A stretch of DNA of 64,000 nucleotides from Trichococcus shcherbakoviae (GTDB lineage: Bacteria; Bacillota; Bacilli; Lactobacillales; Aerococcaceae). The stretch is from assembly GCF_963666195.1 (NCBI RefSeq), contig NZ_OY762653.1:992001-1056000 (forward strand). Direction: 5' to 3'. A program made the position numbers and the translations under genes. Shown here piece after piece: positions 35,238-44,085 of this stretch (positions are counted from its first letter, which is position 1; each line of letters starts with the position of its first letter). The notes under the pieces are model-generated. The model was not told the DNA's origin. It ran no database searches and saw only the letters and a program-made list of their open reading frames with translations.

Positions 35238-35360
35238 TTGTCCGATAAACCGAATATATCGGACAACCAAGGCGCGAGGCCTTCTCTAATTGTCCGATAA
35301 ACCAAAAATATCGGACAACCAAGGCGCGAGGCCTTCTCTGGTTGTCCGATAAATCGTTCT
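35238..35360. repeat. tandem palindromic repeats, 52-bp period (TTGTCCGATA type)
   Basis: TTGTCCGATA starts at 35238, 35290 and (partial) 35342. In the first two, TATCGGACAA closes a hairpin 19 bases later, followed by CCAAGGCGCGAGGCCTTCTC. The third copy is cut off by the cstR gene's 3' end. The same palindrome recurs at 61422-63424. Confidence 0.88.
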
Positions 35361-35622
35361 ATCGACTCTTCACCAACAGATTGATTGCTTGTTGGACGCT
35401 TTCTTCTTTCGAAATGTTGTCTTTTTCCTGGTCATTCACACAGGAAACCAAATTTTCCGCAACGATGATGCCCATTGCGCGGTCGATGCTGGATCGGACT
35501 GCGGACAATTGCGTCACGACGTCGGAACAGTTCTTTCCGTCTTCCATCATGGCAAGAATGCCACGCATTTGTCCTTCCGCACGCTTAATGCGGTTGATTA
35601 TATTTTTGTTGTATTGGTTCAC
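35359..35622 (-). CDS. cstR: CstR-like persulfide-sensing repressor (CsoR family)
   Basis: An 87-aa all-helical DNA-binding protein of the DUF156 family. Copper-type CsoR proteins bind metal through Cys-His-Cys; here the positions read C32, N57 and C61, lacking the His, as in the per- and polysulfide sensor CstR of Staphylococcus. The GTG start overlaps the stop of the upstream rhodanese gene (GTGA), with GGAGGGG upstream. It is the last gene of a four-gene sulfur-handling operon whose promoter has a CsoR-type operator, so autoregulation is likely. Confidence 0.85.
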   Translation of the reverse strand: MNQYNKNIINRIKRAEGQMRGILAMMEDGKNCSDVVTQLSAVRSSIDRAMGIIVAENLVSCVNDQEKDNISKEESVQQAINLLVKSR

Positions 35623-35915
35623 ACAACTTCACCCCTCCAGGCCGAAATGCCTCCCATTACGTTCGTTACTTTGTAGCCCTTTGAAGCAAGATATTGGCAA
35701 GCTGCAGCTGAGCGAGCACCGCTCAGGCACATAACATAGTAATTTTCATCCTTATCCAATTGATCAACAGTGTCTTCTAAACCGCTCAAAGGCATAGAGA
35801 TGGCACCATCAACGTGTGCATGTGCATATTCGTCTGCTTCACGTACGTCAACTAGTTTGACAGGAGTTTTTTTCCATAATTGTTCGAATTCCGGCATTGT
35901 AATTGATTGATACAT
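35619..35915 (-). CDS. single-domain rhodanese
   Basis: A 98-aa sulfurtransferase-like protein. ITMPEFEQLWKKTPVKLVDVREADEYAHAHV-type start, and the active-site loop CLSGARS with the persulfide-bearing Cys near residue 64. It moves sulfane sulfur between low-molecular thiols, probably in the cytoplasm. It lies one base after the CoA-disulfide reductase gene and overlaps cstR. Confidence 0.92.
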   Translation of the reverse strand: MYQSITMPEFEQLWKKTPVKLVDVREADEYAHAHVDGAISMPLSGLEDTVDQLDKDENYYVMCLSGARSAAACQYLASKGYKVTNVMGGISAWRGEVV

Positions 35916-35916
35916 A

Positions 35917-37572
35917 TTATTTTACCACCTTTTCTGGTCTGACGGTTGCATATAAGCTGAATGCACCATCTAAATTTTTGACTGTGAATCCATTTTGTTT
36001 CAACACACGTTCTGCTATGTAGCTACGCAAGCCGCTTTGGCAGCTGACGATGATCGGTGTTTCCTTCGATAATTCTCCGATACGTGCGCGTAAATCATCG
36101 ACTGGGATGTTGATGGCACCCTTCAAGGCTCCTAGTCTTGCGATTTCGCCCTCACCGCGGACGTCCAACAGTTGATAGCCTGCTTCCTGCATCTTTTCCA
36201 ATTCATACCATTGGATGGATTCAGAAACGCCTTCGATGATGTTCATGGCTGCGTAGCCGGCCATATTGACTGGATCTTTGGCTGAACCGAACGGCGGCGC
36301 GTAAGTGAATTCCAATTCCGGCAAATCATGGACCGTCAAATTGCCTTTGATTGCTGTAGCGATGATATCGATACGTTTATCTACGCCATCTGCCCCGATA
36401 GCTTGCGCTCCGTAAATTTCACCTGTTTTCGGATGGAAAACCAATTTCAGGACAATCGCTGACGCATTCGGATAGTAGCCGGCATGGTTCTTTCCTTGGA
36501 TATGCACGACTGCATACTCTTTTCCTGACAGCTGCAATTGGCGCTCGTTCATACCTGTGGAAGCGCCGGCCAAACCGAATACACGCACGATTGCGGTTCC
36601 GATGCTGCCTTTATTTTTTCTGTTCAAGCCGCTGATGACGTCAGCAACTTGGCGGCCTTGGCGGTTCGCAGGCGAAGCCAACGCGATCATGGTGTCTTCA
36701 CCGGTGATCTGTTGCTTCACGATGATTGCATCACCGACTGCATAGATGTCTTTTTTGCTTGTTTCATAGTTCTCATCGACCAAGATACCGCCGCGCATGC
36801 CTGTTTCGATACCCGCCGCGATCGCTAGGCTGTTCTCAGGTTGGACGCCGACTGACATGATTGTCAAATCGCTTTCCAGTGTCACCCCGTTTTCAAGGAC
36901 GATTGTTTTACCTTCATTTTGGAAAGCCGTAGCAGCAACGCCTGTATACAGCGTCACACCGTTCGCCTTCAATTCATCCGCTAAGTAAGCAGCCATTTCT
37001 TCATCGAATGGAGGCAAGACATGCGGTGCTTTTTCGACGATTGTTACAGCCAAACCACGGTGCGCTAAGCTTTCAGCCATTTCAAGACCGATGAACCCTG
37101 CTCCGATGACGACCGCTTTTTTCGGTTTATGCTCAAGGATGAAACCTGTGACAGCATCCACATCCGGTACATTGCGCATCGTAAAGATGTTTTTGGCTTC
37201 GGACAGACCTTCAGCTGGCGGTACGAAAGGTTTTGCTCCTGGGGATAAAATGACTTTATCGTAAGCCAGTTGGTATTCGCCATCTTTAGAACGGACTGTC
37301 ACTTCTTTTTTATCCGGATCGATTGCGGTCGCTTCGCTGAAAGGACGGACATCCAAGTCAAAACGCGCACGCAATTGCTCAGGGGTTTGAACCAAGAGAT
37401 CGCTGCGTTCTTGGATATCGCCTGAAACATAATAAGGCAAGCCACAGTTCGCAAAGGAAACGAAAGGTCCTTTTTCCAGTACGATGATTTCTGCATCTTC
37501 ATTCAATCTTCTCAAACGTGTTGCAGCGGACATACCGCCTGCCACTCCACCGATAATAACAATTTTCATCAT
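35917..37572 (-). CDS. CoA-disulfide reductase fused to rhodanese (CoADR-RHD)
   Basis: A 551-aa flavoprotein. Residues 3-30 bind FAD (KIVIIGGVAGGMSAATRLRR). C43 in SFANCGLPYYVSG is the single redox Cys that forms a mixed disulfide with CoA. A second Rossmann motif VVIGAGFIGLEMAE binds NAD(P)H. The C-terminal 100 residues are a rhodanese with loop CQSGLRS near residue 510. The ATG at 37572 is set by AGGAGG. Such fusions reduce CoA persulfides or polysulfides. It overlaps the upstream rhodanese gene by four bases. Confidence 0.94.
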   Translation of the reverse strand: MMKIVIIGGVAGGMSAATRLRRLNEDAEIIVLEKGPFVSFANCGLPYYVSGDIQERSDLLVQTPEQLRARFDLDVRPFSEATAIDPDKKEVTVRSKDGEYQLAYDKVILSPGAKPFVPPAEGLSEAKNIFTMRNVPDVDAVTGFILEHKPKKAVVIGAGFIGLEMAESLAHRGLAVTIVEKAPHVLPPFDEEMAAYLADELKANGVTLYTGVAATAFQNEGKTIVLENGVTLESDLTIMSVGVQPENSLAIAAGIETGMRGGILVDENYETSKKDIYAVGDAIIVKQQITGEDTMIALASPANRQGRQVADVISGLNRKNKGSIGTAIVRVFGLAGASTGMNERQLQLSGKEYAVVHIQGKNHAGYYPNASAIVLKLVFHPKTGEIYGAQAIGADGVDKRIDIIATAIKGNLTVHDLPELEFTYAPPFGSAKDPVNMAGYAAMNIIEGVSESIQWYELEKMQEAGYQLLDVRGEGEIARLGALKGAINIPVDDLRARIGELSKETPIIVSCQSGLRSYIAERVLKQNGFTVKNLDGAFSLYATVRPEKVVK

Positions 37573-37883
37573 AGTTTTCCTCCTCTTGTAGGGCCTGACC
37601 ATGCGGACATGCCGCCTTTGACATTGACTACATCGTAGCCTTTGGATTTTAAGATAGTTGCTGCACGTTTGCTGCGTCCACCTGATTGGCAGATCACATA
37701 CACTTTACCCTTAGGGGTATATGTTTCCGCTTTTCTCAACGGAACATTTTTTGCGCCTGGAATATGTCCTGCGATGAATTCGTTCGGTTCACGGACATCG
37801 ATTATTTGTGGTTTTTCAGTTAATTTTGCTTCCAGTTCCTTAGTGGATACGGAAGGCATACTGTTGAATAAATTAAATAGCAT
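37569..37883 (-). CDS. rhodanese-domain protein
   Basis: A 104-aa sulfurtransferase from ATG 37883, set by AAGGAG six bases upstream. IIDVREPNEFIAGHIPGAKNVPL is the core, and VICQSGGRSKRAA the active loop with Cys near residue 64. It is the first gene of the persulfide operon. Three rhodanese domains and one CoADR in a row suggest stepwise transfer of sulfane sulfur to and from CoA. Confidence 0.93.
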   Translation of the reverse strand: MLFNLFNSMPSVSTKELEAKLTEKPQIIDVREPNEFIAGHIPGAKNVPLRKAETYTPKGKVYVICQSGGRSKRAATILKSKGYDVVNVKGGMSAWSGPTRGGKL

Positions 37884-37927
37884 ACTTGGCTCCTTTTTCG
37901 TAAGTAGTATCAATCGCTTATGGACTT

Positions 37928-37956
37928 ATAATACCCCATAGGGTATATTTTGTAAA
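37928..37956 (-). promoter_or_regulatory. persulfide operon promoter with CstR-type operator
   Basis: On the minus strand TTTACA (37951-37956), 17 bp, TATTAT (37928-37933). The spacer and -10 hold the dyad ATACCCCATAGGGTAT (37931-37946), like CsoR/CstR operators, so repressor binding would block RNA polymerase. Confidence 0.85.
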
Positions 37957-38064
37957 CCATTTTTATTCAAAAATTTCAAAAATGTAAAAAAAGCCTGATA
38001 CATAGCCATTCTTCTGATACTGAACAAAATTAACACACAAACAGCTCTCCCGCATAGTATAGAG

Positions 38065-38110
38065 AAAAAAGACCGCAAAAGTTGCGTAGGAACGCAACTC
38101 TGCAGTCTTT
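38065..38110 (-). terminator. terminator of the alaT-like gene
   Basis: AAAGAC-TGCAG..GTTGCGT and ACGCAAC..GCAGTCTTT arms, then TCTTC/T-rich end on either side. Confidence 0.65.
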
Positions 38111-38114
38111 CTTC

Positions 38115-39296
38115 TTATTGATTGCTTTTATTTTCTGCACGTAGGCGTTCGATAAAGCTTTTTATGTGTTCGAAGGCTTCTTTCAGCTCTTCGATTGAAT
38201 AAGCGTAGGAAATACGGATGAAACCCTCTCCGCTTTCGCCGAAGGCTGAGCCTGGCACTACGGCCACTTTCTCCTCCTGAACCAAACGGGTAGCGAACTC
38301 TTCCGAAGTCAAGCCGAATTCGGTTATGTTCGGGAAGATATAAAAGGCGCCATAAGGCACAAAACAAGGCAAGTCCAAATCTTTTAGGACTTTCATTAGA
38401 TAACGGCGGCGTTGATTGTAGCTTTCACGCATCTCGGCAACATTGTCATCGCAGTTCCGTAACGCAACGATACCGGCGTACTGACTTGTCGTCGGTGCGG
38501 CCATGATGGCGAATTGATGGATTTTAATCATCTGCTCCATAATGATCGGCGGAGCAGTTGCATAGCCCAGACGCCAGCCGGTCATCGCATACCCTTTCGA
38601 GAAGCCATTGATGTAAACGGTCCGTTCCTTCATTCCCGGCAAAGCGGCAATGCTGAAGTGATTTCCATTGTAGGAAAGTTCACTATAAATTTCATCAGTG
38701 ATGACGAATAGATCATGGGCGATGATGACTTCAGCGATCGCTTCCAGGTCCTCTTTGGACATAACAGCCCCAGTCGGATTATTGGGATAAGAAAGAATCA
38801 GCACTTTTGTTTTCGGAGTGATCGCCGCTTCCAGCTCTTCTTTCGTCAAACGGAATTGGTTCTTCTCCTGCAGCGGGATAGCGACGGGAACCCCGTCAGC
38901 CAATACGATGCACGGAAGATAGGAAACATAGCAAGGCTCCGCGTAGACGACCTCATCGCCCGGATCCAGCATGGCACGCAGCGCCAAATCGATGGCTTCG
39001 CTTCCGCCAACCGTAACGACCGTTTCATCCTCGGGGGAATAGTGCAGATTATAGCGGCGTTCCAAATATAAGCAGATTTCCTGGCGCAGTTCGGCCAAAC
39101 CGGCATTAGCTGTGTAGAAGGTGCGCCCTTTTTGGAGGGTATACATGCCCTCGTCACGCACAATCCAGGGGGTGTCAAAGTCGGGCTCGCCTACCCCCAA
39201 TGAAATCACTCCGGGTATCTCATTCGCAATATCAAAAAATCTCCGGATGCCGGAAGGTTTGATTTCCCGCACCTTAGCATTTATCGGATTTCTCAT
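38115..39296 (-). CDS. alaT: AlaT-like PLP-dependent aminotransferase
   Basis: A 393-aa fold-type I aminotransferase. ISLGVGEPDFDTP, VGGSEAIDLALRAM, SYPNNPTGAVM and the PLP Lys in NGFSKGYAMTGWRLGYA near residue 235 are complete, with the carboxylate Arg in EGFIRISYA. It overlaps an Lrp-family regulator gene by four bases. The same pair, regulator then aminotransferase, is alaR-alaT in Bacillus subtilis, an alanine transaminase. The name rests on this arrangement; an aromatic or other substrate is possible. Confidence 0.85.
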   Translation of the reverse strand: MRNPINAKVREIKPSGIRRFFDIANEIPGVISLGVGEPDFDTPWIVRDEGMYTLQKGRTFYTANAGLAELRQEICLYLERRYNLHYSPEDETVVTVGGSEAIDLALRAMLDPGDEVVYAEPCYVSYLPCIVLADGVPVAIPLQEKNQFRLTKEELEAAITPKTKVLILSYPNNPTGAVMSKEDLEAIAEVIIAHDLFVITDEIYSELSYNGNHFSIAALPGMKERTVYINGFSKGYAMTGWRLGYATAPPIIMEQMIKIHQFAIMAAPTTSQYAGIVALRNCDDNVAEMRESYNQRRRYLMKVLKDLDLPCFVPYGAFYIFPNITEFGLTSEEFATRLVQEEKVAVVPGSAFGESGEGFIRISYAYSIEELKEAFEHIKSFIERLRAENKSNQ

Positions 39297-39787
39297 GGAG
39301 TCAGCACCATCCGTTTGTCGTCACCCTCATCCACGAACAACGTGCCGTGGTCTTTATAACGTTTCAATACGAAATGAGTGGTGGTTGATTGTACTTCGTC
39401 GATCACAGAAAGGCGTTTCGCAACAAACAGAGCAATCTCTTTCATCGGGGCTTTCTTCAGTTGCACCATAAAATCAAAACCGCCGGACATCAGGAAAACA
39501 GTCTCCACTTCCGGGAATTGGTATACTTTTTCCGCGATACGGTCGAATCCGGACCCTCTTTGCGGATTTACGCGTAGCTCGATGATGGCAGAAACTTCGT
39601 CATCGCCGGTCTTATCCCAGTTAATCAAAGTATGGTAGCCGCAGATGATTTTGTCGGCTTCCAGTTCTTTCACGGCAACCGCCACTACTTCTGTGTCCAC
39701 GCCCAACATCACGGCAACTTCTTCATCAGTCAGTTTGTTGTTCTTTTCAATAATCTTCAGAATCTTTTCCTTCAATTCGTTTTTCAT
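39293..39787 (-). CDS. alaR: Lrp/AsnC-family regulator (AlaR-like)
   Basis: A 164-aa regulator. The ATG at 39787 is set by GGAGG seven bases upstream. Residues 1-60 are the AsnC winged helix (LKEKILKIIEKNNKLTDEEVAVMLGVD). The rest is the RAM effector domain, with INPQRGSGFDRIAEKVYQFPEV-like strands. It is translationally coupled to the aminotransferase and probably senses the amino acid that the enzyme makes or uses. Confidence 0.88.
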   Translation of the reverse strand: MKNELKEKILKIIEKNNKLTDEEVAVMLGVDTEVVAVAVKELEADKIICGYHTLINWDKTGDDEVSAIIELRVNPQRGSGFDRIAEKVYQFPEVETVFLMSGGFDFMVQLKKAPMKEIALFVAKRLSVIDEVQSTTTHFVLKRYKDHGTLFVDEGDDKRMVLTP

Positions 39788-39952
39788 CGTTTTGCCTCCT
39801 CTGGCTGTACGCATTCGGGCCATTTTCAGGCTCTATTATTCATTTTTTGATAAATGAAATTTCTTTCATTTTATCACCCCTGACAGGCACTTGCAAATAT
39901 GTTTTCGGGAATGGTGGTTGTTGGGATAGCGCAACAACACTGGAAAAATCGC

Positions 39953-39999
39953 AAAAAAACTCCACAGGCTCGCGGAGTGCGGACTTGTGAAGTTTTTTT
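39953..39999 (-). terminator. terminator of the second GH3 gene
   Basis: AAAAAACTCCACA and TTGTGAAGTTTTTTT arms form a stem with a T run on the minus strand. Confidence 0.7.
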
Positions 40000-40007
40000 C
40001 TTATCAT

Positions 40008-41771
40008 TTAATAACGCGTATCCAGGAATCCGCAGAATGCATCTACTGGAGACACACCGGTGAATTCGGAACGGCCTACCATCTTATCGACTAATGCTTT
40101 CAGTGTGAAATCCTTTGAGTCGTATGTGTTGATGTACGTTTGTACTTGCGGCACGTCAGCCAAATGGTTCGGTGCTTGGACAGATACAAAGATTGTCGGG
40201 ATTTCGTGGACATAAAATGGAATGTCCGGTGTTCCTTTTGAAGCTGGCCATTGGATGCGCTGATCCGTATTCGGTTGTACCGAAGCTACGTTGATGATCA
40301 AGTCATAGGCTGCGATCAACTCTTTGATTGGACGTTTTTGAGCGTACACGTTTGCAACGGCAGCGGCCCTTTCTTCTTCCGGCAATTTGTTGATCCGTTC
40401 TTCAGTAGATTCCCAGATGGAGACTTCAAAGCCTTCAGCTTCCAGGATGCCTTTCAACGTATCGACAGGACGAACCGCTTCGCCGCCGATCATTGCGCCG
40501 AAGCCGCCTTTATGGCCTTCAACGTTGACCAACAGGACACGTTTTGTCTTTTCTGGTGAAATCGGGAAGATGTTTTGGTTGTTTTTGACCAAAGTGATCG
40601 CTTTGTCGGCAACTTCAACTGCGATTGCTTTGTTTTCAGGCAAACCGATTTTAGCCATTGCTTCTTCTTTGGATGGCAAGATTTCTGTTTTCGCTTTTTT
40701 GTGCAGACCTAAAGCAGCCTTTGTGCCCAAGATGCGCGTCAAAGCTTCTTCCAAACGCTCGTCCGTGATGACGCCGTTGTTGTAGCCATCCAACATCCAT
40801 TGGAAATCTTCGTCCGGATCGTTGAAGAACAAGAACAGGTCAGAACCTGCAGCGATAGCAGTCGGCAGCATATCTTGGCGTTTCATGGCGGAAGTCATCG
40901 CAACCATGTGGCTGGCATCGGTAACGACCAAGCCATTGAAGCCCATTTTGTCGCGCAACAGATCAGTCAGGATGTATTTGTTCAAAGTAGCAGGCATAAT
41001 CTGTTCTTGAACGGTAGCTGCCGGATTGAAGTGTTTCACGTATTCAGGCAAGGAGATGTGTCCTGCCATGATGGAAGGCAAACCGGCATCGAACAAAGTG
41101 CCGTAGACTTTACCGAAAGTAGCGTCCCACTCTTCAGTGGAATATGGATTTACGCTGAATGATAAATGTTGGTCACGCTCGTCGATTCCGTCGCCAGGGA
41201 AATGTTTTGCAGCAGGCGCGATGCCGCTTTCCTGGATACCCTTCATGTATGCCAATGACAACGCGATGGTTTTATCCACATCGCCGCTCCATGTACGCGT
41301 TGCGATGATCGGGTTGCGCCAGTTGCGGTTGATGTCCACGATCGGGGCAAAACTCCAGTTGCAGCCGATAGCAGCAGCTTCAACGCCGGAAACGCGGCCC
41401 ATTTCGTATGCGTACTTCGTATCGTTTGTAGCTGCGATTTTCACTTCAACGCCGACATACGTGCCGTCTTTACATGCGCCGTTGCCGCCTGCTTCCGTGT
41501 TGGCAGCGATCAACAAAGGGATTTTGCTGTTTTCCTGCAGAATTTTGTTTTGTTCGTAAACTTCTTCCGCCATACCAGGATTGTAGCGGACTCCGCCGAT
41601 ATGATAGTTATTCAATACGCCCGTCAAATATTCCTCCGTGCGTTCCGAACCCATATTAATAAACAGTTGTCCGATTTTTTCTTCGACAGACATGCCTGCG
41701 ATCGTATCTTTGACCCACTTGATTCCCTCGGCATCCAAGTTATAAGGTTTAGTAGTTAAATCGACTCTCAT
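40008..41771 (-). CDS. glycoside hydrolase family 3, paralogue of the 11870 gene
   Basis: A 587-aa intracellular GH3, aligned along its length with the first GH3. KHFPGDGIDERDQHLSFS carries the DxH pair, and NGLVVTDASHMVAMTSAM the nucleophile Asp near residue 265. No signal peptide is seen. GAAAGGGG lies about six bases before the ATG. It stands alone, with its own terminator, away from uronate genes. Both copies keep all visible catalytic residues, so they probably differ in substrate or regulation rather than one being dead. Confidence 0.9.
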   Translation of the reverse strand: MRVDLTTKPYNLDAEGIKWVKDTIAGMSVEEKIGQLFINMGSERTEEYLTGVLNNYHIGGVRYNPGMAEEVYEQNKILQENSKIPLLIAANTEAGGNGACKDGTYVGVEVKIAATNDTKYAYEMGRVSGVEAAAIGCNWSFAPIVDINRNWRNPIIATRTWSGDVDKTIALSLAYMKGIQESGIAPAAKHFPGDGIDERDQHLSFSVNPYSTEEWDATFGKVYGTLFDAGLPSIMAGHISLPEYVKHFNPAATVQEQIMPATLNKYILTDLLRDKMGFNGLVVTDASHMVAMTSAMKRQDMLPTAIAAGSDLFLFFNDPDEDFQWMLDGYNNGVITDERLEEALTRILGTKAALGLHKKAKTEILPSKEEAMAKIGLPENKAIAVEVADKAITLVKNNQNIFPISPEKTKRVLLVNVEGHKGGFGAMIGGEAVRPVDTLKGILEAEGFEVSIWESTEERINKLPEEERAAAVANVYAQKRPIKELIAAYDLIINVASVQPNTDQRIQWPASKGTPDIPFYVHEIPTIFVSVQAPNHLADVPQVQTYINTYDSKDFTLKALVDKMVGRSEFTGVSPVDAFCGFLDTRY

Positions 41772-42082
41772 GATTTTTCCCCTTTCAAAATAGTTCTGGA
41801 ACAGATCGATACCAGCGCGTTGGCGTCAGCACCGTCTTTCCTACAAGAACAAGTATAGGCAGTTTATCCGAAAAAATGAAGGCACTTTCACCCTGTTTTT
41901 GAAAGGTTCGGATTCTGTTCAAAATTGAATCCTCAGGTCATAACGGTTAAAAAAAGGCTTTCAAAATGTCACCAAACCTCTCTATGTAGCCATTTCTTCA
42001 AATCATATAATGCTTCGGAAAATCCCTACACACAAAAAAGAAGCATTGAAAATTTGTCATTTTTTTGTCACAGTATCCGTCC
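41772..42082. other. intergenic region upstream of the second GH3
   Basis: TATACT on the minus strand near 41850-41860 may be the GH3 -10, with a weak -35. A fragment TGAATCCTCAGG near 41926 resembles one end of the 11695 repeat. No gene is seen. Confidence 0.4.
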
Positions 42083-42126
42083 AAATAGAAAATGGAGCTT
42101 TCCTTGGGAGAGCTCCATTTTCTATT
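42083..42126. terminator. terminator of the cytochrome b5-like lipoprotein gene
   Basis: AAATAGAAAATGGAGCT pairs perfectly with AGCTCCATTTTCTATTT over 17 bp. Confidence 0.8.
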
Positions 42127-42140
42127 TGCGATTGCAACAA

Positions 42141-42515
42141 TCACTCCACAAGCTCGCCGACTATCGGCAGACCTTCAAGGACCTTTAGTCCGTGAGGCGA
42201 CTGGTTAGTGATTTCTTCCGTCAGTTCATTGCCGGCGGTCAAGCCCAATTTATGTTCTCCGTCTTTCCAAGCTTCCACATTAGTGACATCGTAGACGACT
42301 CCATCGACGGCTACATAAGCCGGCTGGCCGTCCTTGCCGTTGTATTGGCTGAGTTCTTCGAGCGTGAAGGTTCGCATTTCTTCAGCTGAACTGCTGACCG
42401 ATACGACTTCGGAACTCGTTGTTGCGCTATCTTCGACTATGGCAGGCGCACACGCGACCAACAACAAGCCGGCTATCCCTGCTTGCAGCATCAGGCTCAA
42501 TTTTATTTTCGACAT
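42141..42515 (-). CDS. cytochrome b5-like heme/steroid-binding lipoprotein
   Basis: A 124-aa surface lipoprotein. The ATG at 42515 is set by AAGGAGG eight bases upstream. The signal peptide ends in a lipobox LLLVAC with Cys22. A Ser/Thr/Val-rich tether runs to about 48. The rest is a minimal cytochrome b5-like domain (FTLEELSQYNGKDGQPAYVAVDGVVYDVTN, then HGLKVLEGLPIVGEL). The domain binds heme or other hydrophobic ligands; the usual His ligands are only partly evident (H near AWKDGEHKLG and SPHGLK). It follows the flavocytochrome gene by 17 bases. Confidence 0.82.
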   Translation of the reverse strand: MSKIKLSLMLQAGIAGLLLVACAPAIVEDSATTSSEVVSVSSSAEEMRTFTLEELSQYNGKDGQPAYVAVDGVVYDVTNVEAWKDGEHKLGLTAGNELTEEITNQSPHGLKVLEGLPIVGELVE

Positions 42516-42532
42516 CTTCGGTTCCTCCTTCA

Positions 42533-43867
42533 TCATAAACCAAATGTTTCATAATGGATGCGGTCTTTGGAAACACCTTTTTTAAGCAGAACTGCTTCGA
42601 CGGCGTTCATGAATGGCGGTGGACCGCACAACAGGTACTCAGCAGCCTCGTATCGGATTTCATTGTCCTGGAGAATCTTATCGATTTTCCCTTCATCGAG
42701 AAAGCCGCTCTCATTGGCAAAGAAAGGCACCAAACGGAAATCAGGGAGCCTGTCCTTCAACGATTGGAGCTTATCGGTAAACCCATACTCCTCCTGACTT
42801 TTCAGACTCCAGACCAACACCATTCTGTTTGGGAATTGTAGGTGCGCACTATTTTCCAATATCCCCAGCATCGGTGTGATCCCGATGCCTCCCGCAAACA
42901 TGACCATACTCACCGTTTTATCGTGCATACCTTCTTGAACATGCCACATACCGCCATGAGGGCCTTCAAGCGACGCTTTGACTCCCGGCTGCAGCGTTTG
43001 GAAACGGTGGGTGTAATCCCCGGAATCCTTGATGGCCAGTGCAACTTCATCCCGATCCTGCGGGGCACTGATCAGCGAGAAAGGATGCTCTTCCGATGAA
43101 TACTGTGGGTCATAGAGGCGCAGAAAGACAAACTGCCCGGCTTGGTAAGGGAATATTTCGCCATTGTCCGGCTTCAGATGGACTTCCAGGACATTGCCCT
43201 TTTCCGGTTTTGTGGCAGTGACTGTATATAGATTTTTTTTTAGTCTGACCGGCTTGAGGAATTTGTGGTTGATGTACAAGCCAAACGCCAAAGCGAAATA
43301 GCCTCCGAAAATGGCGGCGGCTAGGTAGTCGCCCTGCACGATCACGGTCATGGTCAAGACATGGATAGCCAAAAAAGTGGCGGCTAGGATGTTGAAATTA
43401 TGGACGAATTTCATCTTCTCGTAGTTGGCGATAGGATATTTTTTGAGGGTTGTTTTGGCTGTTTTGACGATTTTTTTTCGTCCGAACCAGTTCGTTAGGA
43501 TGAGGGCAGAAAGGACGGCGATGGTCAAAAAGAAGATGATGGCCAAATCCCCGAAGATGGTCGAGTAGCGGTATACCCAGCCCCAGAGAACAGTCACCCA
43601 TAATTTATGCGTGACTCCGATCGATAAGGCGACGACGGCCATGATGGCATGGAATCGATTCAGCTTGTCCAAGCTGAAGTAGTGTTCGATGAACCTCGGA
43701 CGGGATGCGATGATGACTCCCGTCAAAAGCCAAGTATAGGATACAATCCCCAGAAAAGGCGGTCCTGCGGAAAGAAAGCTCCTGTTCCTGAGAGAGACTG
43801 CAGCGATAAATACAGGGAGAAGGATGTAAGCGGCAACAATCAGCATGCGCATCAGTTTTCTGTTCAT
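42533..43867 (-). CDS. ferric-reductase-like membrane flavocytochrome
   Basis: A 444-aa protein. The ATG at 43867 is chosen over the longer frame because GAGGG lies about seven bases upstream. Six membrane helices (about residues 1-210) form the heme-carrying ferric reductase/NOX-type core with several His (SIGVTHKLWV, KFVHNFNILAATFLAIHVLTM). The C-terminal 220 residues bind FAD (HPFSLIS, with RxYS-like loop) and NAD(P)H (MFAGGIGITPMLG, YLLCGPPPFM). It moves electrons from NAD(P)H outward across the membrane. The cotranscribed heme-domain lipoprotein is a likely electron acceptor. Confidence 0.87.
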   Translation of the reverse strand: MNRKLMRMLIVAAYILLPVFIAAVSLRNRSFLSAGPPFLGIVSYTWLLTGVIIASRPRFIEHYFSLDKLNRFHAIMAVVALSIGVTHKLWVTVLWGWVYRYSTIFGDLAIIFFLTIAVLSALILTNWFGRKKIVKTAKTTLKKYPIANYEKMKFVHNFNILAATFLAIHVLTMTVIVQGDYLAAAIFGGYFALAFGLYINHKFLKPVRLKKNLYTVTATKPEKGNVLEVHLKPDNGEIFPYQAGQFVFLRLYDPQYSSEEHPFSLISAPQDRDEVALAIKDSGDYTHRFQTLQPGVKASLEGPHGGMWHVQEGMHDKTVSMVMFAGGIGITPMLGILENSAHLQFPNRMVLVWSLKSQEEYGFTDKLQSLKDRLPDFRLVPFFANESGFLDEGKIDKILQDNEIRYEAAEYLLCGPPPFMNAVEAVLLKKGVSKDRIHYETFGL

Positions 43868-44085
43868 TACTGAGCCCTCTTTTCTTCTGCTGGTTTCGGA
43901 TAAAAGATGCAAGCAGCGCTTCTTACCCAAAGGAAACGCATCTCCTGTTTCCATTTTATAACGTTATGTAAACGGATACAAACCAGAAGCCTCGACCGGC
44001 AAAATGCAAAAGCGATCAGAAGACACTTCTGAAGCCAAAAGCTGTGATACAATGAAAAAAAATAATCCAAACAAGGGATGATGAT

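Noticed and set aside
35238-35360. Possible CRISPR array in TTGTCCGATA repeats
   Set aside because: The spacer-like tails are identical between copies, so this is a tandem repeat.
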